Below are positions 33,246 through 46,100 of a DNA stretch of 64,000 nucleotides, piece by piece (the stretch's first letter is position 1; each line of letters opens with the position of its first letter). The stretch lies in assembly GCF_020379485.1 (NCBI RefSeq), contig NC_063448.1, positions 23,025,726 to 23,089,725 on the forward strand, given 5' to 3'. Position numbers and translations under genes: made by a program. Origin of the DNA: Brassica napus (Eukaryota; Streptophyta; Magnoliopsida; Brassicales; Brassicaceae). The notes beneath the pieces are model-generated. The model was not told where the DNA came from, made no database searches, and worked only from the letters and a program-made list of their open reading frames with translations.

Positions 33246-34215
33246 TGCATGAGGCATATTGTTAATAATTTAACTATTAAAATCCTTATAAATAAATAAT
33301 GAATAGTAGATATTGTTAGAGAATATTGTTAAGTTTAAAATGGTAGCAGCCGATTGGTTGAGCAATTATGTATCAAATTATTAAAAAAAAAAGTTAGAAA
33401 TAAGTAGTAGCATTCTTTTGTAAATAACTCAAAAAGCTATAGGTAGAATACTAATAGGTATTCTGTTTTAACAGTATAGATTCAAATTCAACGCATTTTT
33501 TAACTCATGATAAAGAAATATAATAATATAACATTTATTTTAAAATATAAAAATAAATTTTAAAACATACCGGAAACTAAATATTTAAAATAATTCTAAA
33601 ATATAAAAAAGGAAACACCTAGTTTGAGATGTCAACAAATTTATGGAGTTATGTGACCTAATATTTGTATATATAAAAACTTTTGAATAATTTTTAAATA
33701 TGATAGCGTGCATATCCTTCTAAAATATTTAAATAAATATATTTTAAAATATAAATTTTATGTTACTTATATTTATTTTATAAAATGAAAATTAAATGTA
33801 TAATATTAATTTTTTTTCTTTTTTTGAACACAATAATAATATTAATTCTTAAAAGATCAAACTCATGAGCAAATTAGGCCTGTCCGGAAATTTTAATTTG
33901 GGCGACTGAAACATAGCTTTCACGGCTTCTTCTTCAAACATAGCTTTCATACAAAAAAAAATGTCACAATATAATATAAAAAAAAAACCATCCCTTAATC
34001 TTTTTGAAGCCCATTTACTATATTGTGACATTTTTTCTTGACGTCGAAACTATTACTCAAGATTAAGATGGTCTGGAAAACCAGACCGGAACAAAACAAC
34101 CAATGAAGTACATGTCTTTATATATGAAAGGATCTTGTTATCTTACCCAATGAAACAGATGATACATTTTCAGATCGAGGAATAAAAATAATCGAAAACT
34201 CAGTGAATCTACTCT
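33246..34215. other. AT-rich spacer with a small inverted repeat
   Basis: No gene is seen. AAATGTCACAATATA at about 33960-33974 pairs with TATATTGTGACATTT at about 34019-34033. The minus frame at 33849-34031 spans it and is not credible as a gene. Confidence 0.5.
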
Positions 34216-34595
34216 TCAGCTCCATCAGCTCCTTTAATTCAGTGGAAAAGTTAAGCCATGTTCATGGGTCTTGAATCATCGAGACTAATCCTTGCAATCG
34301 GTGTCAAAAGCGTGACACGTCGATAGCTGAAGCATGCACTCCATTGCCCATGAGAGGGCCTCAAGCTCTGAGTGAAGTTGAGATTCTTCGCTACTGGTTT
34401 CATGCTTCCAATAGCTGAGTTCTCCTGTAGAATTCGTCCATGTCCATCCATAACCACTGGAGAGTGTATCATGTGTCCATGATCTATCTATCATGCATCT
34501 ATTAGAATTTTCTATCTGTTCAGGGTTTTGTGTATCTTCGGGTTCTTCCTGTTTGCGATTTGTTTCAAACCAAGCATGGTATTCTGATTCAGCAT
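34216..34595 (-). pseudogene. LINE RNase H end, left of the CACTA insertion
   Basis: Minus-strand frames give HAESEYHAWFETN, MIDRSWTHDTLSSGYGWTW, LHSELEALSWAMECML and FDTDCKD. This is the C-terminal RNase H-like domain of a plant L1-type LINE, where WAMECM and FGTDCKDL are usual. The sequence stops at the CACTA end at 34596 and resumes at 42264. Frame changes show the LINE was already decayed. Its 3' end lies to the left, near 34216. Confidence 0.75.
34593..34595. repeat. Left target-site duplication CAT
   Basis: Three bases repeated at 42264-42266. CACTA elements make 3-bp duplications. Confidence 0.85.
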
Positions 34596-34599
34596 CACT

Positions 34600-35010
34600 A
34601 CAAGGAAACACCGGTATTCCGACGACAAATATCGTCGGTATGTCCTCGGAATAACGGTATTCCGAGGACATACCGACGAGAATGGTCGTCGGAAATTTCT
34701 CGTCGGAAAGTAAAATTTATTCGGAATTTCCTCGGATAATTCTGAGGGAATACCGAGAATTAAAGATTCCGAGGACATTCCGAAGAAACATTTCCTAGGA
34801 CTGTTCATCGGTATCTCCTCGGATATATCCGATGGAACGGTCCTCGGAAACATTCCGAGAGAAAAGAGGTATCGGAATATTCCGACGAACCTCGGCCGTC
34901 GGAATATTCCGAGAAACCTTTGCCTTCGGAATATATCGAGGAAGTGTATCCGTCGGGATATTCCGAGGAAGTTGTCGTCGGAATATCCCGAGGGATACAC
35001 TTCCTCGGAA
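34600..35010. repeat. CACTA left subterminal repeats
   Basis: Many direct and inverted copies of CCTCGGAATATTCCGAGG-like and TCCGACGA-like words. Such arrays are where the accessory protein (TNPA type) binds in En/Spm elements. The translated frames here are repeat artefacts (RRNIPR, GIFRR patterns). Confidence 0.85.
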
Positions 35011-35103
35011 TATTCCCAAAAATATTTTTTTTTTTAAATTAAAAATTTATTTTTTCTAATTGAAATTCAAAAATATAAAATTAAAATTGAAATAGAAAAC
35101 ATA

Positions 35104-36840
35104 TTAGATAATATTCAAAGTTGTACATACCAAAATAAAACATTCAGAGTTTCTGAAAAAAAAAAGAAACTGCGGAAACTGCTCGTTCGGGTACATTCTC
35201 TTCATCATCTCCATCATTTGCTCGTTCTGCTTCCTCGTTGCCTCCCATCCCACCTCTTGATCCGCCATCTTTTGCTCCAACGCAGCTATGCGGTCATCTT
35301 TGTCCTTCAACTGGTCCATAAGCACTTCTGGATCAACATAGGGCTGTGGTGCAGAAGGAGGAACCGACCGTGATCGACGACCCAAACCGACCAAACGTCC
35401 CTTCTTCTTTGGAACCGACTGAAATAGAAAATAAACAAATTTAAATGATAAAAAGAAGATAAAATGAAAATAAAGAAATAAATGAATTGAACTTTTTTAT
35501 AAAGAACATACCGATTCAACGATTTCGTTGATTCGAATCCGGGACAAGTTGGTCGAAGCCGTCGAAGTGGCGTCCAGGTCGGTTTGAAGCTGAGATAGAC
35601 AGGTCTGTTCGTCTTCCTTCTGAGTTTCGATCAGGCTGAGCACATCCCTCAAAACACCATCATCAATCTCCCCGGTGTGCTTGTTGGTATGCGCCGTCTT
35701 CATTAGGACGAAATCATCAACCGGCTCGCCATCATTTTCATCCGCCTTGAAAAAAACAAAAGTTAAACAAACATTAGAAATTAGAAAAAAAAACATAAAA
35801 ATAAAATAAAAAATACTTAAATAATTTAAAAAAAAAGAGATTGAACTTACCAAGCGATCCCCCAGAGTGGCAATAGTCTGGGCACCCAAATTGTGCTTGT
35901 ACATGCCCTTCCCGCCACAATCGCTCTTGTGGTTGGCGGAGTTGGTCACGGAGTTAGCTTTCGTCTCGTCTTTATCCCAATGCACACACAACTCCTCCCA
36001 GACCGTGTTGTTGATCGAGTTCGAGACCTTTTAATAAAAAATATATAAAATAGTTTGATAAATCCAAAAATAGTTTAATAAATTCAAAAAATTGTTTAAT
36101 AAATTAAAAAAAACCTGGTTGATGAGCCACTTCTGCTTCCACTCGTAGATCTGCTTCTCATAGTTGTCTATAACTTTATGGACGAAGGCGTCACGGATAA
36201 AGTTCGTGTGATCGGGATTCGAGGTGAACTCTTGCTGAAAAAAAAACACAATTTGTAGAAATCTTATATTAAAGATTAAAAATATAAGTAAAAATATTAG
36301 AATACTTACCGCAAGCTGACGAAACCACATCTCCTGGTCCTCGGCAGGGAAGTGAGTGAAAGTCGGATATCCCTTGCTAAGGTTCGAGTACATCATATTG
36401 TTGATCCATGCGCTGATCCCGTTTCCGGATCGGTAGAACCTAATAAAAGAAATAAATTATTAATAATGAATCAAATTTTAATGAAAGAAAAAAAAACTTT
36501 TAATTACCATGTTTGACGTCGTCCCTTTGGACACGGAGTGAGATAGGGAAGATGCTCACGACCGGGCTGTTGAACCAATTGGGCAACAGTCATCACTCAC
36601 GGAACGACTGGAGGAGCGGGAGGGGGTGCAGCAGTGGGAGGGGTGCAGCAACAGGAGGGGGTGCAGCAGCGGGAGCAAAAACCGGAGCGAGAAATGAAGA
36701 ATCCCGAAAGTGGCTGCTCGACCCCCGACAGTGGCTGGACGAACCCCGAGAGTGGCTGGACAAACCCCGAGAGTGGCTCCCCGTACCACTACGACCTCGT
36801 GGTGAGGCACGACGAGATCGAGACCGGGTCTAATCACCAG
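35104..36840 (-). pseudogene. CACTA accessory protein (plant Ptta/En/Spm type), broken
   Basis: Minus-strand exons in order are about 36840-36511 (Ser/Arg- then Pro/Ala-rich, then VAQLVQQPGREHLPYLTP), 36439-36310 (MMYSNLSKGYPTFTHFP), 36234-36115 (FTSNPDHTNFIRDAFVHKV), 36030-35851 ([30 protein letters not shown]), 35747-35513 ([38 protein letters not shown]) and 35422-35104 (RLVGLGRRSRS, then a heptad-like coiled coil DKDDRIAALEQKMADQEV ending MYPNEQFPQ). Introns have GT..AG ends. This is the second gene of plant CACTA elements, thought to bind the subterminal repeats. A TGA in exon 1 (minus strand, about 36599) precedes VMTVAQL, so the long form is interrupted. Confidence 0.72.
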
Positions 36841-37610
36841 TAGACCTGTAAATTAAAAAAAACATATTTAAAAATAGTTTTAATAAATATTAATTGAAAA
36901 AATATTTAAAATTAGTTATAATAAATATATAAATAAAAAAACATATTTAAAAATAGTTTTAATAAATATTAATTGAAAAACATATTTATAAATAGTTTTT
37001 ATAAATACGAAAAATAATAAAATAGTGTTTATAAATCAAAAAAATGTTTTATAAATACAAAATTAGTCTTAATAAATATAAATATTTTTATAAATATGAA
37101 ATCATCTTTTATAAATCCAAAAATCGAATTTATATACAAAAAACGTTTTGTAAAATCCAAAATCGATTTTCTAAATACAAAAATAATAAAACAATTTATA
37201 AAAAAGTTCTAAATCAATTCAACACAACAAATTATCCAACCAAATCACAATTCTAAACCTATTACACAACCAAATCACAATCCTAACCAATCACCCTAAC
37301 AAAAATCTATCAAAAACTTCTAAAATCATCAAATCTACATAAAAACCTAACAAATAGAACCTAAGAGAGTGGGATAGGGTCCTTACATGATTTGTGTAGG
37401 AATAGAGAGGATTCGCCGGAGAGATCGTCGCGAGAGAAGGGGGAGATCGCCGGAAGAAGAGAGAGATCGCCGGAGGAAGAAGAGAGAAATGGGGAAGAAG
37501 AAGTGTTTCGTGTTTATAAAACCTAGGGTCCGACGAAAACTATCCGTCAGAATTTCCTCAGTATTTTCAATTTCAATTTTCGCGAAATATTTGGCGGCTG
37601 GTTTTCCCGG
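36841..37610. other. AT-rich CACTA interior with presumed accessory-gene leader
   Basis: From 36850 to 37330 the plus strand is a repetitive AT-rich run of ATAAATA-AAAATAGTTTTAATAAATA words. At 37380-37520 lies a GGAGAGATCG-rich stretch (GATCGCCGGAAGAAGAGAG). This lies upstream of the minus-strand accessory gene and may be its first exon or leader, but no reading is convincing. Confidence 0.4.
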
Positions 37611-37614
37611 TTAA

Positions 37615-38245
37615 ATGAAAATATTCCGAGAAAATTCCGACGGACACTTAAATATCCGTCGGAATTTCCTCGGACTATTCCGAGAAAATTCCGAGGAACA
37701 CATGTTTGGGGTTTCAAAACATCAAATTTTTTTGCCCTATATCATTTCTCATACAAATGCAATGCATACCACTGAGGAATCTTTGTATAGATGATCATAA
37801 ACTTTGAAATAACAAAATTTCAAAACGAATTGTAAGTATTCCCTTTACCGTTCATTAAAGTGTATAAATGTTTCTCTTATGTTGTGGGGATTTCGTTCAT
37901 ACAATCGGAAGGTGTTTATTATAGGGTAAGGAACAAATTTTTGACTTCATAAACAGTCTAAGACACTTAATAAGAGTTATATAAGTGTTATTCAAACCGC
38001 AAAACGTTGTTTTCGGTTTAAAAACCCTACTTCCTCGGAAAAGCCTTGGAATATTCCGAGGAAATTCCGAGGAACACTAGTTTTTCCTCGGAATTTCCTC
38101 GGAATATTCCGAGGCTTTTCCGAGGAAACAGAAACCCTAAAAGAAAAGCCCTAAATCGTCGGAAAAGTCTCGGATTATTCCGAGAAAATTCCAAGGAAAT
38201 CCCTAAATCCTATTATCCATCGGAATTTCCTCGGTATTCTTATGT
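37615..38245. repeat. Internal island of subterminal-type repeats
   Basis: Copies of TTCCGAGGAAATTCCGAGG and related words occur at about 37619-37700 and 38030-38240, between the two CACTA genes. They are the same motif as at both ends of the element. The stretch between them (37700-38030) has no recognisable feature. Confidence 0.8.
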
Positions 38246-38261
38246 TAAAAAAAAAGGCGAT

Positions 38262-41200
38262 GCTACTCTGTTTCCGAGTCATCATCACCAGATGAATCTG
38301 AATCTGGATCTTGGTGAAACTCTCCAATCTCTGGTTCATCCTCTACGTGAACGACGGCTTCCTCTCCAAAGTCGGTTAAATCGACTACAAGGCCAACTGC
38401 AGCTAAATCTTCTGCTGCACTTAAGTTACCGGATGTGCTTGGTTGTAGTGGGTCTTCCAGCTCAGAACTTCCCTGAACTCAGCCTCTCGGGTTGAGTGAA
38501 GTAACAGTGACCCATAGATCATCTATGTTCCTAACCCGGGGGTACTTGATATAACAAACCTGTAACATTTAAAAAATTATTTAATTTGTAAATAAGTGTT
38601 ATTAATACACATGATGATGAATCATTATGAATAATTGATATATGTATATTCAATTACCTGATCGGTCTGAGAAGCAAGAATGAAATGATCATAATATTGC
38701 AACTTTCGCCTCGAATGTACTGATGTAACACCAAATGCATCTGTTCTCACACCTCGATCTGGAGTGTTGTCGTACCAATCACAATAAAAAACAATACAGC
38801 GCAATCCAACCATGCCCGGACACTTGATTTCCATAATCTCCCGTATGTTTCCGTAGTATACATCATCTCCAGATGCAGAACAAACGCCAGCATCATAAGT
38901 CGTACTCGAACGTCTCCTCTTTTGAGTTGTGAATGCATATCCTCGAGTACAAAATCTCGGATATGACTTCACAACATACTCTGGTCCACGCACCATCTCG
39001 CGTATCCAATCGTCAAATGTTTCACCTCTGGTCATACCAACAGACACCTATTAATGGCACATATATATGTTATGTCAATATATGTGAATTAGTATAAATA
39101 TGTGATAAATAATATTTTAATTTGTTTAAAGCACCCACATAAGTAAGCATCCATCCAGAAAATTCTCTCTGCTTCAGTTCTTCAAGTTCCTCCTCTGTGG
39201 GGTATCTATATTCGAACCGCTTTTCTGCCATGAAAATCCTGTACATATGTTGACAATAATATAATTAATTAAGATTTAAATTTCAACTTGTTAAAATAAA
39301 AATTTGTAAGCTAATTTATTTACCTCTCATATTGAAGAACATCTTCGCAGTTGGTGAGCAAATATGTTTGCAAATAACTGCGCTCCTGCTCAGTAAGTCG
39401 ACGGTCCTTTGGTTCTCCGCTAAGTCGTCCAACATCTGTGAAGATGTCTGGAACCGTAACATGATATGTTGCCCGTTCGCCTCTATCATCATGCCGAGCA
39501 GGTATTCTGTTTTTGGTCTGCACTTCTGCTGGAAAGTAGAACTCGGCAAAGTTTGAAGTTTCTGAATTTATCATCTGTGCGATTATAGAACCTTCCACCC
39601 CACTATAATTTTTCACCATCTTCTTCAAATGGTACATATACCGCTCATACAAATACATTCATCTATACTACACAGGACCACCAAGTTCCAATTCTCTTGC
39701 CAGGTGAATAACAAGATGCTCCATAACATCAAAAAATGGTGGAGGAAATATCTTCTCAAGGTTGCACTGAATCACAGCTATGTTAGTCTTCAAATTTTCA
39801 ATACCTTCAAGAGTCACTAATCTCGTGCATAAATCGCTGAAGAAAGCATTAATTTCTGCAATTGCTTCATGAACATTCCGTGGTAATAGTTCCTTGAAGG
39901 CAAACGGAAGGAGGCGCTGCATCATTACATGGCAATCGTGACTCTTCAAGCCGATAAACTTTCCTTCCTTTATGTCGACACAGTTACACAAATTAGATGT
40001 GTAACCGTCTGGAAATTCCACATCGTTTGAAATCCAATCAAAGAACGCATCTTTTCCCTCTGCATCAAGTCGGTATATGGGAAAAGGAGCCCTACCATTC
40101 TCATCAACATGAAGTTCTGAACGAGCACATATATCGACTAAATCCAGTCTTGACTTCAAATTATCCTTTGTTTTACCTTGAACGTTAAGGATCTTGTTCA
40201 TGAGATTGTCAAAAAAGTTCTTCTCAATATGCATGACATCTAAATTATGCCTCAGCAGATGATCCTTCCAGTATGGCAGATCCCAGAAAATAATCTTTTT
40301 GTGCCAGTTATGTAGTTCTCCAACAGTATCTACCGGATAATGCACATGTCCACCTTCTTCTTCCTTTCTGCACCAAAATCTCTTAGTTGTGTCGACAAAT
40401 CTGCCCCACAAATTTCCGGAGGTGGACTGTCAAACACCCTCTTGTTCTTCGTAAACAAATTCTTACTCCTACGATATGGATGATCAGGTGGTAAAATCTC
40501 CTGTGACAGTCAAACCAACACGTTTTCCTTCCGTGTTTTAGTTGGAAAGCATCAGTGTTATCTTGACAATATGGACATGATAGCCTTCCATGCGTTGTCC
40601 ATCCAAATAACATACCATATGCTGGAAAATCACTTATTGTCCACATAAGTACTGCCCGCATTTGAAAGTTTTCTTTACATGAAACATCGTATGTTTCAGC
40701 ACCTTGAGCCCATAGTTGTTGCAACTCATATATTAGTGGCTGAAGAAATACATCAAGTGATCTCTTAGGATGCTCTGGTTCGGGAACGAGAATGGAGAGA
40801 AACAAAAACTCTCGTCGCAAGCAAAAGTTTGGCGGTAAGTTGTATGGTGTAAGAATGACTGGCCATAGAGAATACTGTCTTCCACTCTTGCCAAACGGGC
40901 TGAAACCATCAGTACATAATCCAAGGTAGACATTTGTTCTCTCATACGCAAAGTTGGGATGTGTTGATTGGAAATGCTTCCACGCTTTTGCATCTGAAGG
41001 ATGTCTAATCTCACCATTTGTTGAATGCTCCGCATGCCATCTCATTGGTTGCGCTGTGCGTTCAGACTGATACAACCTCTGCAACCTTTCCGTCAAAGGC
41101 AAATACCACATCCTTTTAAATGGCACAAGAACTCTTCCACTCGTATCTTTATAACGAGCCTTTCCACAAAATTTGCATGTAACCCGCTGTTCATCCGCCC

Positions 41201-41894
41201 TCCAATAAATCATGCAGTTATCGTTGCATACATCTATTACCTGATACGATAAACCAAGACCAGCTACCAGTTTCTGAACCTCGTAGTATGAACCAGGGGC
41301 TACATTATCCTCAGGTAGAATACCTTTTACAAAATCAGCAATCGCATCCACACAGTCTTCAGTCAAATTATAATATGTTTTAATGCCCATCAGTCTTGTT
41401 GCAGATGATAAAGCTGAATGACCATCTCTGCAACTTTCGTACAAGGGTTGCTTTCCAGCATCCAACATATCATAAAATCTCATAGCTTCTGCATTGGGTA
41501 AATCTTCCCCTCTAAAATGATCATTTACCATCTGCTCAGTACCTACACCATAATCTACATCCATTCTAATTGGTTCTTCTAACCTAACTGCAGGCTGAGG
41601 TTCGCTAGTACTACTATATTCATAATCAGTTTCTCCATGATGATACCAAATTTTGTAACTTCGTGTATACCCATTCAAATATAGATGAGTCCAAACATCC
41701 CACTCTTTAATAATCTTTCTGTTTTTACAATTAGAGCAAGGACATCTTAACATACCCGTTTCTGCTTCCGGTTGTCGTTGAACTAACCCCATGAATTCGG
41801 TTATACCTCGTTGGTATTCTTCCGTAAGCAATCTCGTGTTCGGATCCAAATGAGGTCGATCGATCCAAGAACGATAATAATTTGAAGAAGACAT
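38262..41894 (-). pseudogene. CACTA transposase (TNPD-like), several disruptions
   Basis: From an ATG at 41894 (MSSSNYYRSWIDRPHL) the frame has a Transpos_assoc zinc-binding domain (LRCPCSNCKNRK ... WDVWTHLYLNGYT). The Transposase_21 core follows: CMIYWRAD, LCTDGFSPFG, ISDFPAYGMLFGW then CPYCQDNT, WFDCHRRF. After the breaks come DVMHIEKNFFDNLMNKIL, SHDCHVMMQRLLPFAF, the DUF4218 block, and exons for RYPTEEELEELKQREFSGW and DUF4216 (38657-39047). The last exon starts after an acceptor near 38562. Breaks: a shift near 40495 after HRRF; a second near 40355; TAG and TGA where GPVQYRWMY is expected (39660-39672); and a TGA in the last exon (about 38483-38485, NPRG then stop). No functional transposase is possible. 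Confidence 0.85.
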
Positions 41895-41994
41895 GTTTTT
41901 TTCAATCAAATTCGTGTGTAAATATAGTATGTGAGAGGATGAAGAAATGGAGTGAATGAAGAGGTTGGGGTGCGGGTATTTATAGATGAAATGC

Positions 41995-42263
41995 TGCCGA
42001 CAGTACCGTGGAAATTCCGACGGCAACGGCTCTTTCCTCGTAATTTCCTCGGAATTTTTTAAATCCCCCAACGGCTCTCTAACGGCTATAATATATCCTC
42101 GGATATTCGTCGGTGTTTTCCGAGGAATATGATTTCCTCGGTATTTCATCGGTATATTCCGAGGAAACCCAAATTTTGGGTTTTCTTGGAATTTCCTCAG
42201 AAATTCGTCGGAATATTCCGAGGATCTCATTTTCCGTTAGAATTACGCTGTTTTCTTGTAGTG
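41995..42263. repeat. CACTA right subterminal repeats and terminal repeat
   Basis: TCCTCGGAATTTCCTCGG-like words repeated up to the terminal TTTTCTTGTAGTG. The transposase ATG lies about 370 bp inside this end, so the array probably overlaps the promoter, as in En/Spm. Confidence 0.8.
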
Positions 42264-42560
42264 CATGTCAGAACAATTTTCAATGAATTTCTGTCTATTC
42301 CTCTGAATAATTTATCATTTTTCGCTTTCCAAATATACCACATAATCCAAAGATATGGGTCTTTATCCAGGTCAGGATCTTTTATATCGTTCTTCCGCCA
42401 AAAAGATAGTCTATATTCGTATAATGGCTTGCACTGGGAAACATTGCTAATAGAGTTGGGATTGCTGAATGTACCAATGTCTATAAAACTGGGAGAACTT
42501 CAAATATGGCATGGTTTATAGTTTCTTCATGTCCTCCACGTCTATACTGTGACATTTAAT
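42264..42560 (-). pseudogene. LINE fragment, right of the CACTA insertion
   Basis: On the minus strand this stretch reads as the C-terminal connection between the zinc-knuckle and RNase H domains of the LINE whose end lies at 34216-34595. It includes a RGIDRNSLKIV stretch directly before the insertion. Joining the two halves and keeping one CAT gives the expected order, ...SLKIV then HAESEYHAWF, apart from a one-base shift. Confidence 0.7.
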
Positions 42561-43160
42561 TTGGCTAACCCGTTGCAAACCGAATAAAATGATGCATAGC
42601 TAACAATAATTTTGGTTATTCTATATTTAAATAATTCTATTTAAGAAAAACTGAAACGTATAATATTTGAGTTTATTTAAAATCTTTTAGATTTAAAGAT
42701 TACTTTTGGTAACGAAATTAAACTGATTCCAGGTTGAAATCAGAATGATAAGAAAAAGAAAATAATACCGCACACACATTGGACAGTCCTAAGGATACTC
42801 GTAAATATATTGTCAATTTCGAAACAAGTATAGAAGGAAGTCGGTGACTCCATGTATATAAAGCCATAAAGCCTTGTAATAAGTAAACTAATCTTGTATT
42901 ACATTGTATTATATCTAAATCAAACATATCTAAATCAAACCCCAATATTATTGTATAATATAAGGCTATAATACATGTTTAAGCGGAACATCTGCAAATC
43001 ATATAACTACGACCCCAGTGATTAATATGTATAGTATATATACATATAATGTTCTTTTTTCTACTGCTTGCTCCACTGCAAAATCACCGATAGATGTTTC
43101 AAATGGTTTATCGCTAATCAAATCGGTCTCTTTTCACATACCAGTTGATTGTGCTCATAA

Positions 43161-46100
43161 TCAGCGATACAAAGAACCTCTATACGAGGGACTCCAGTAG
43201 TCAGTTGCACTGTTATCGTGGTAGGCGACTGGGGTGCAAGAAATAGGAACCAAACAAAGGCCTCTACTCTTTAGGTCTAGATGTTTCGGTCCTCTTTTGT
43301 TGTACTCTTCTCTGTCCCATCCTCCCCATGGATCCTAAAACCATACATATACCATTATAACTGAATACCAGATATAATTAGCAAAATATCTATTGAGAAA
43401 CATATTTAAAAGATCCACACATATTTTTCCTGAAAACGTTACGTACCTTAATTGACGAGTTCTTCATATAAGGAGTGCTTAGCAGCTGCATGATCGTAAA
43501 AAGGCCAATCAAATTATCAATTAAGATAATCAATTGGGATTTAAGGGCTTGCATGTGCATGCAGCAATCAATATTTTCCTACGTGTAAACATTTTACCTT
43601 TACTTGCTCTTGATAAAAATTTATGTATGTGATGGCCTCCTGAAGCACAGAAGCAGTATCCGTCTGAAAGATTTTCAAACAAGTATTAAATTTTTCTTCA
43701 TGTACCAAAAATAGGAACGTTAAACTAAAGAGAAATATATATATGAAAATGAAGTCTAAAAAGAAAAATTGAATAGTCCCTATTTGTAGTACCTTTCCAA
43801 AGGGAGACACAATTTGCTGTAGAGTCGTGATCTTGTCTCGAAGCTTGGCTTTGGGTAAATCCTGCCATTTATTTTTCAAAATAACCTCTTTTGTATATTT
43901 ATATAAAATAATATTAATTTCATTCAAAACCACATTTTCCATAAAAAGATCATTATTATACTTTTGGCAAATATAGTACATAAAATAGTTACTGACTGTT
44001 ATCATATGTCTCAATAGAAGATTCTCAATCAAACAATAATTTAGAAAATTCTTATAAACTATTAATCTTCAAAGTCAGTATTTGTCAACGTATAGTTTTA
44101 CTCTCGACATAGATTCACTTGTTAAATAGTTAATTTTTAAATTAAGGTTTATTATGAACTTTCAAGCAAATTAACAATAGTAAATTGACGTATATCCTTC
44201 TATATATTAGTAAATAATTCCCCCAGCTATTAATAGGAGATTTGATTCATTCATTAACGTTCCTCTTCATATTCATGTGTGGAAAATTGTAGGAACTATA
44301 TCTATGGAGTTGCCTAACATCAAGTAGCATGTTGAAATCGAGTTTATCAAAAGCTTCTAACTAACAACCACTGATGATAAATAAATTAATCTCTGCTCTT
44401 TATATATTAGTTAATTATTTCTCCAACTACGGATGTGAGACATATACACACTATCGTTCTGCTTTATAAAGGTATTCGTTCATACTTACTTGGGTGCACG
44501 CACAAACATAACTATATTCGGTTAAAGATTACCTTATCCGGCGAATGTGTGGAATCGCGGCCGCACTTGGCCTTCTTAGAGGCCTCATCGGAGACTTCAT
44601 CACATCTTTTCTTCTTCCCGGCGTTTGTTGGTCCCAACCTCACAGTTGCCTGCGAAAATAGCTTTTCCAAATTCGTGGTTAGCGTTAGGTGCATAGAATC
44701 TAATTGGCAATTTGGCATAGTACATGTGTAGAATAACGAAATGTTAGATTAATATGTGGTACTGAATGTGGTATGCAAGGAATGAACTCTTATGGTGAAT
44801 TTGACTCTTAAAGTAATGAAAAGCATGCAGATAGCAGAAAAAAGATATATAAGGAAAATAATATCCAAATACCACCAAATTTATGTTAAGAAATTATTTC
44901 TAAAGTTCAGTACTTTGTCTCCAAAATATAAGTTGTTGTTGATAATAACGTGAAATTAAAAGCTACTTAGTAAATAAAAATATACTTATTTAAATTAGTT
45001 AGAAATACATTTTTAATAATCATACAACAGTAGAATTGAATTGTTAAAAATTAAATACTGTTAAAATCTGCATAGAATTTCTAAAACAGCTTATAAAATA
45101 AAGTAAAGGGAAACTTCTTAAACCATCTAACATTTTGGAAAAGAAAGAACATTTTTTTTCTTTTTTGAAAATCAGGTAAAACCAAAATTTGTTTTCGTAA
45201 AATATTATAATATTTTAAAATGTAATAATAGGTTTCGCCATCAAAATTCTAAGAATAAATTTTCACATCCATATACTAACATCCGTCTCCAAGGTTAAAG
45301 CTGCAAAGGAGATATCAAACATTAAGTCCATTAAATGTAAACGCTAACGTTTACGCGAATGTAAATTAAATACGCTATTGCTAATGAACAAAATCAGGGA
45401 AGAAAATCACATATTTGATGATATAAACATAACTGATGATGTATGCGTACCAGTGATGCCGTTTGATGCTCTTTCTTGCCAAACTCAGATAAGCTTAAGG
45501 CTTTAAAGGATGGCTTAAACGACGGATTAATATCCGTTAGTGGCCTGCTTAACCTTATATCAAGGAAACTTCTTGAACTTTCTATAGCATCACGAAACAA
45601 CGAAGCACCACCATTTAATCCATTATTGTAACAAAGATCTTCCTCATTTTTCACTTCCAATTCTTGTCTGTACATAGAAATATCATCGCTTGTCTGATCA
45701 AAGTGATGATGAAGGTTATGGTTCATGTCGGGATTACTCGGTGGCGCGAGCGACCAGTGTTTGCCTACGAGATCCGTCAACTTTGACAGCCTTTGTTCGC
45801 TACTTTGATCGTACCTTACTTGGTTTGTGTCGTAGATCCAACCGTTGGCGTTATCGCAGACTGGCTCAAAAGGTAATTCTGATGTTGTTGATGAATTATT
45901 TCTTGAAGATGTTATGTGATTATTATGATGATGATGATCCAGCATTTGATCTCCTAAGCTTCTACCAGGCCTGTACATTTATAATCATAATAAATCATCA
46001 GTGCATGTATGTATAAATTACAAAACTTAAGGTAAATATGGGCTCGATCGTTTTAAAACAAAAACATATTTATGAATTTGTGTAGTTTATATGCTAATTT

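Larger units (their letters stand above)
34596..42263 (-). mobile_element. CACTA (En/Spm) DNA transposon, 7.67 kb
   Basis: The left end CACTACAAGGAAACACCG and the reverse complement of the right end CACTACAAGAAAACAGCG are the terminal inverted repeats of a CACTA element, flanked by CAT on both sides. Subterminal arrays of TCCGAGGAAATTCCGA-type words fill 34600-35010 and 41995-42240. Two genes lie on the minus strand: a TNPD-like transposase (38262-41894) and an accessory En/Spm-type protein (35104-36840). Both are disrupted, so this copy is not autonomous. It sits inside a LINE remnant. Confidence 0.93.

Noticed and set aside
34512..35059. Long frames with RRNIPR or GIFRR patterns
   Set aside because: They translate the CACTA subterminal repeats on both strands.
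36513..36843. Plus-strand frames rich in Gly/Arg/Glu
   Set aside because: They are antisense to the first exon of the CACTA accessory gene and reflect its low-complexity repeats.
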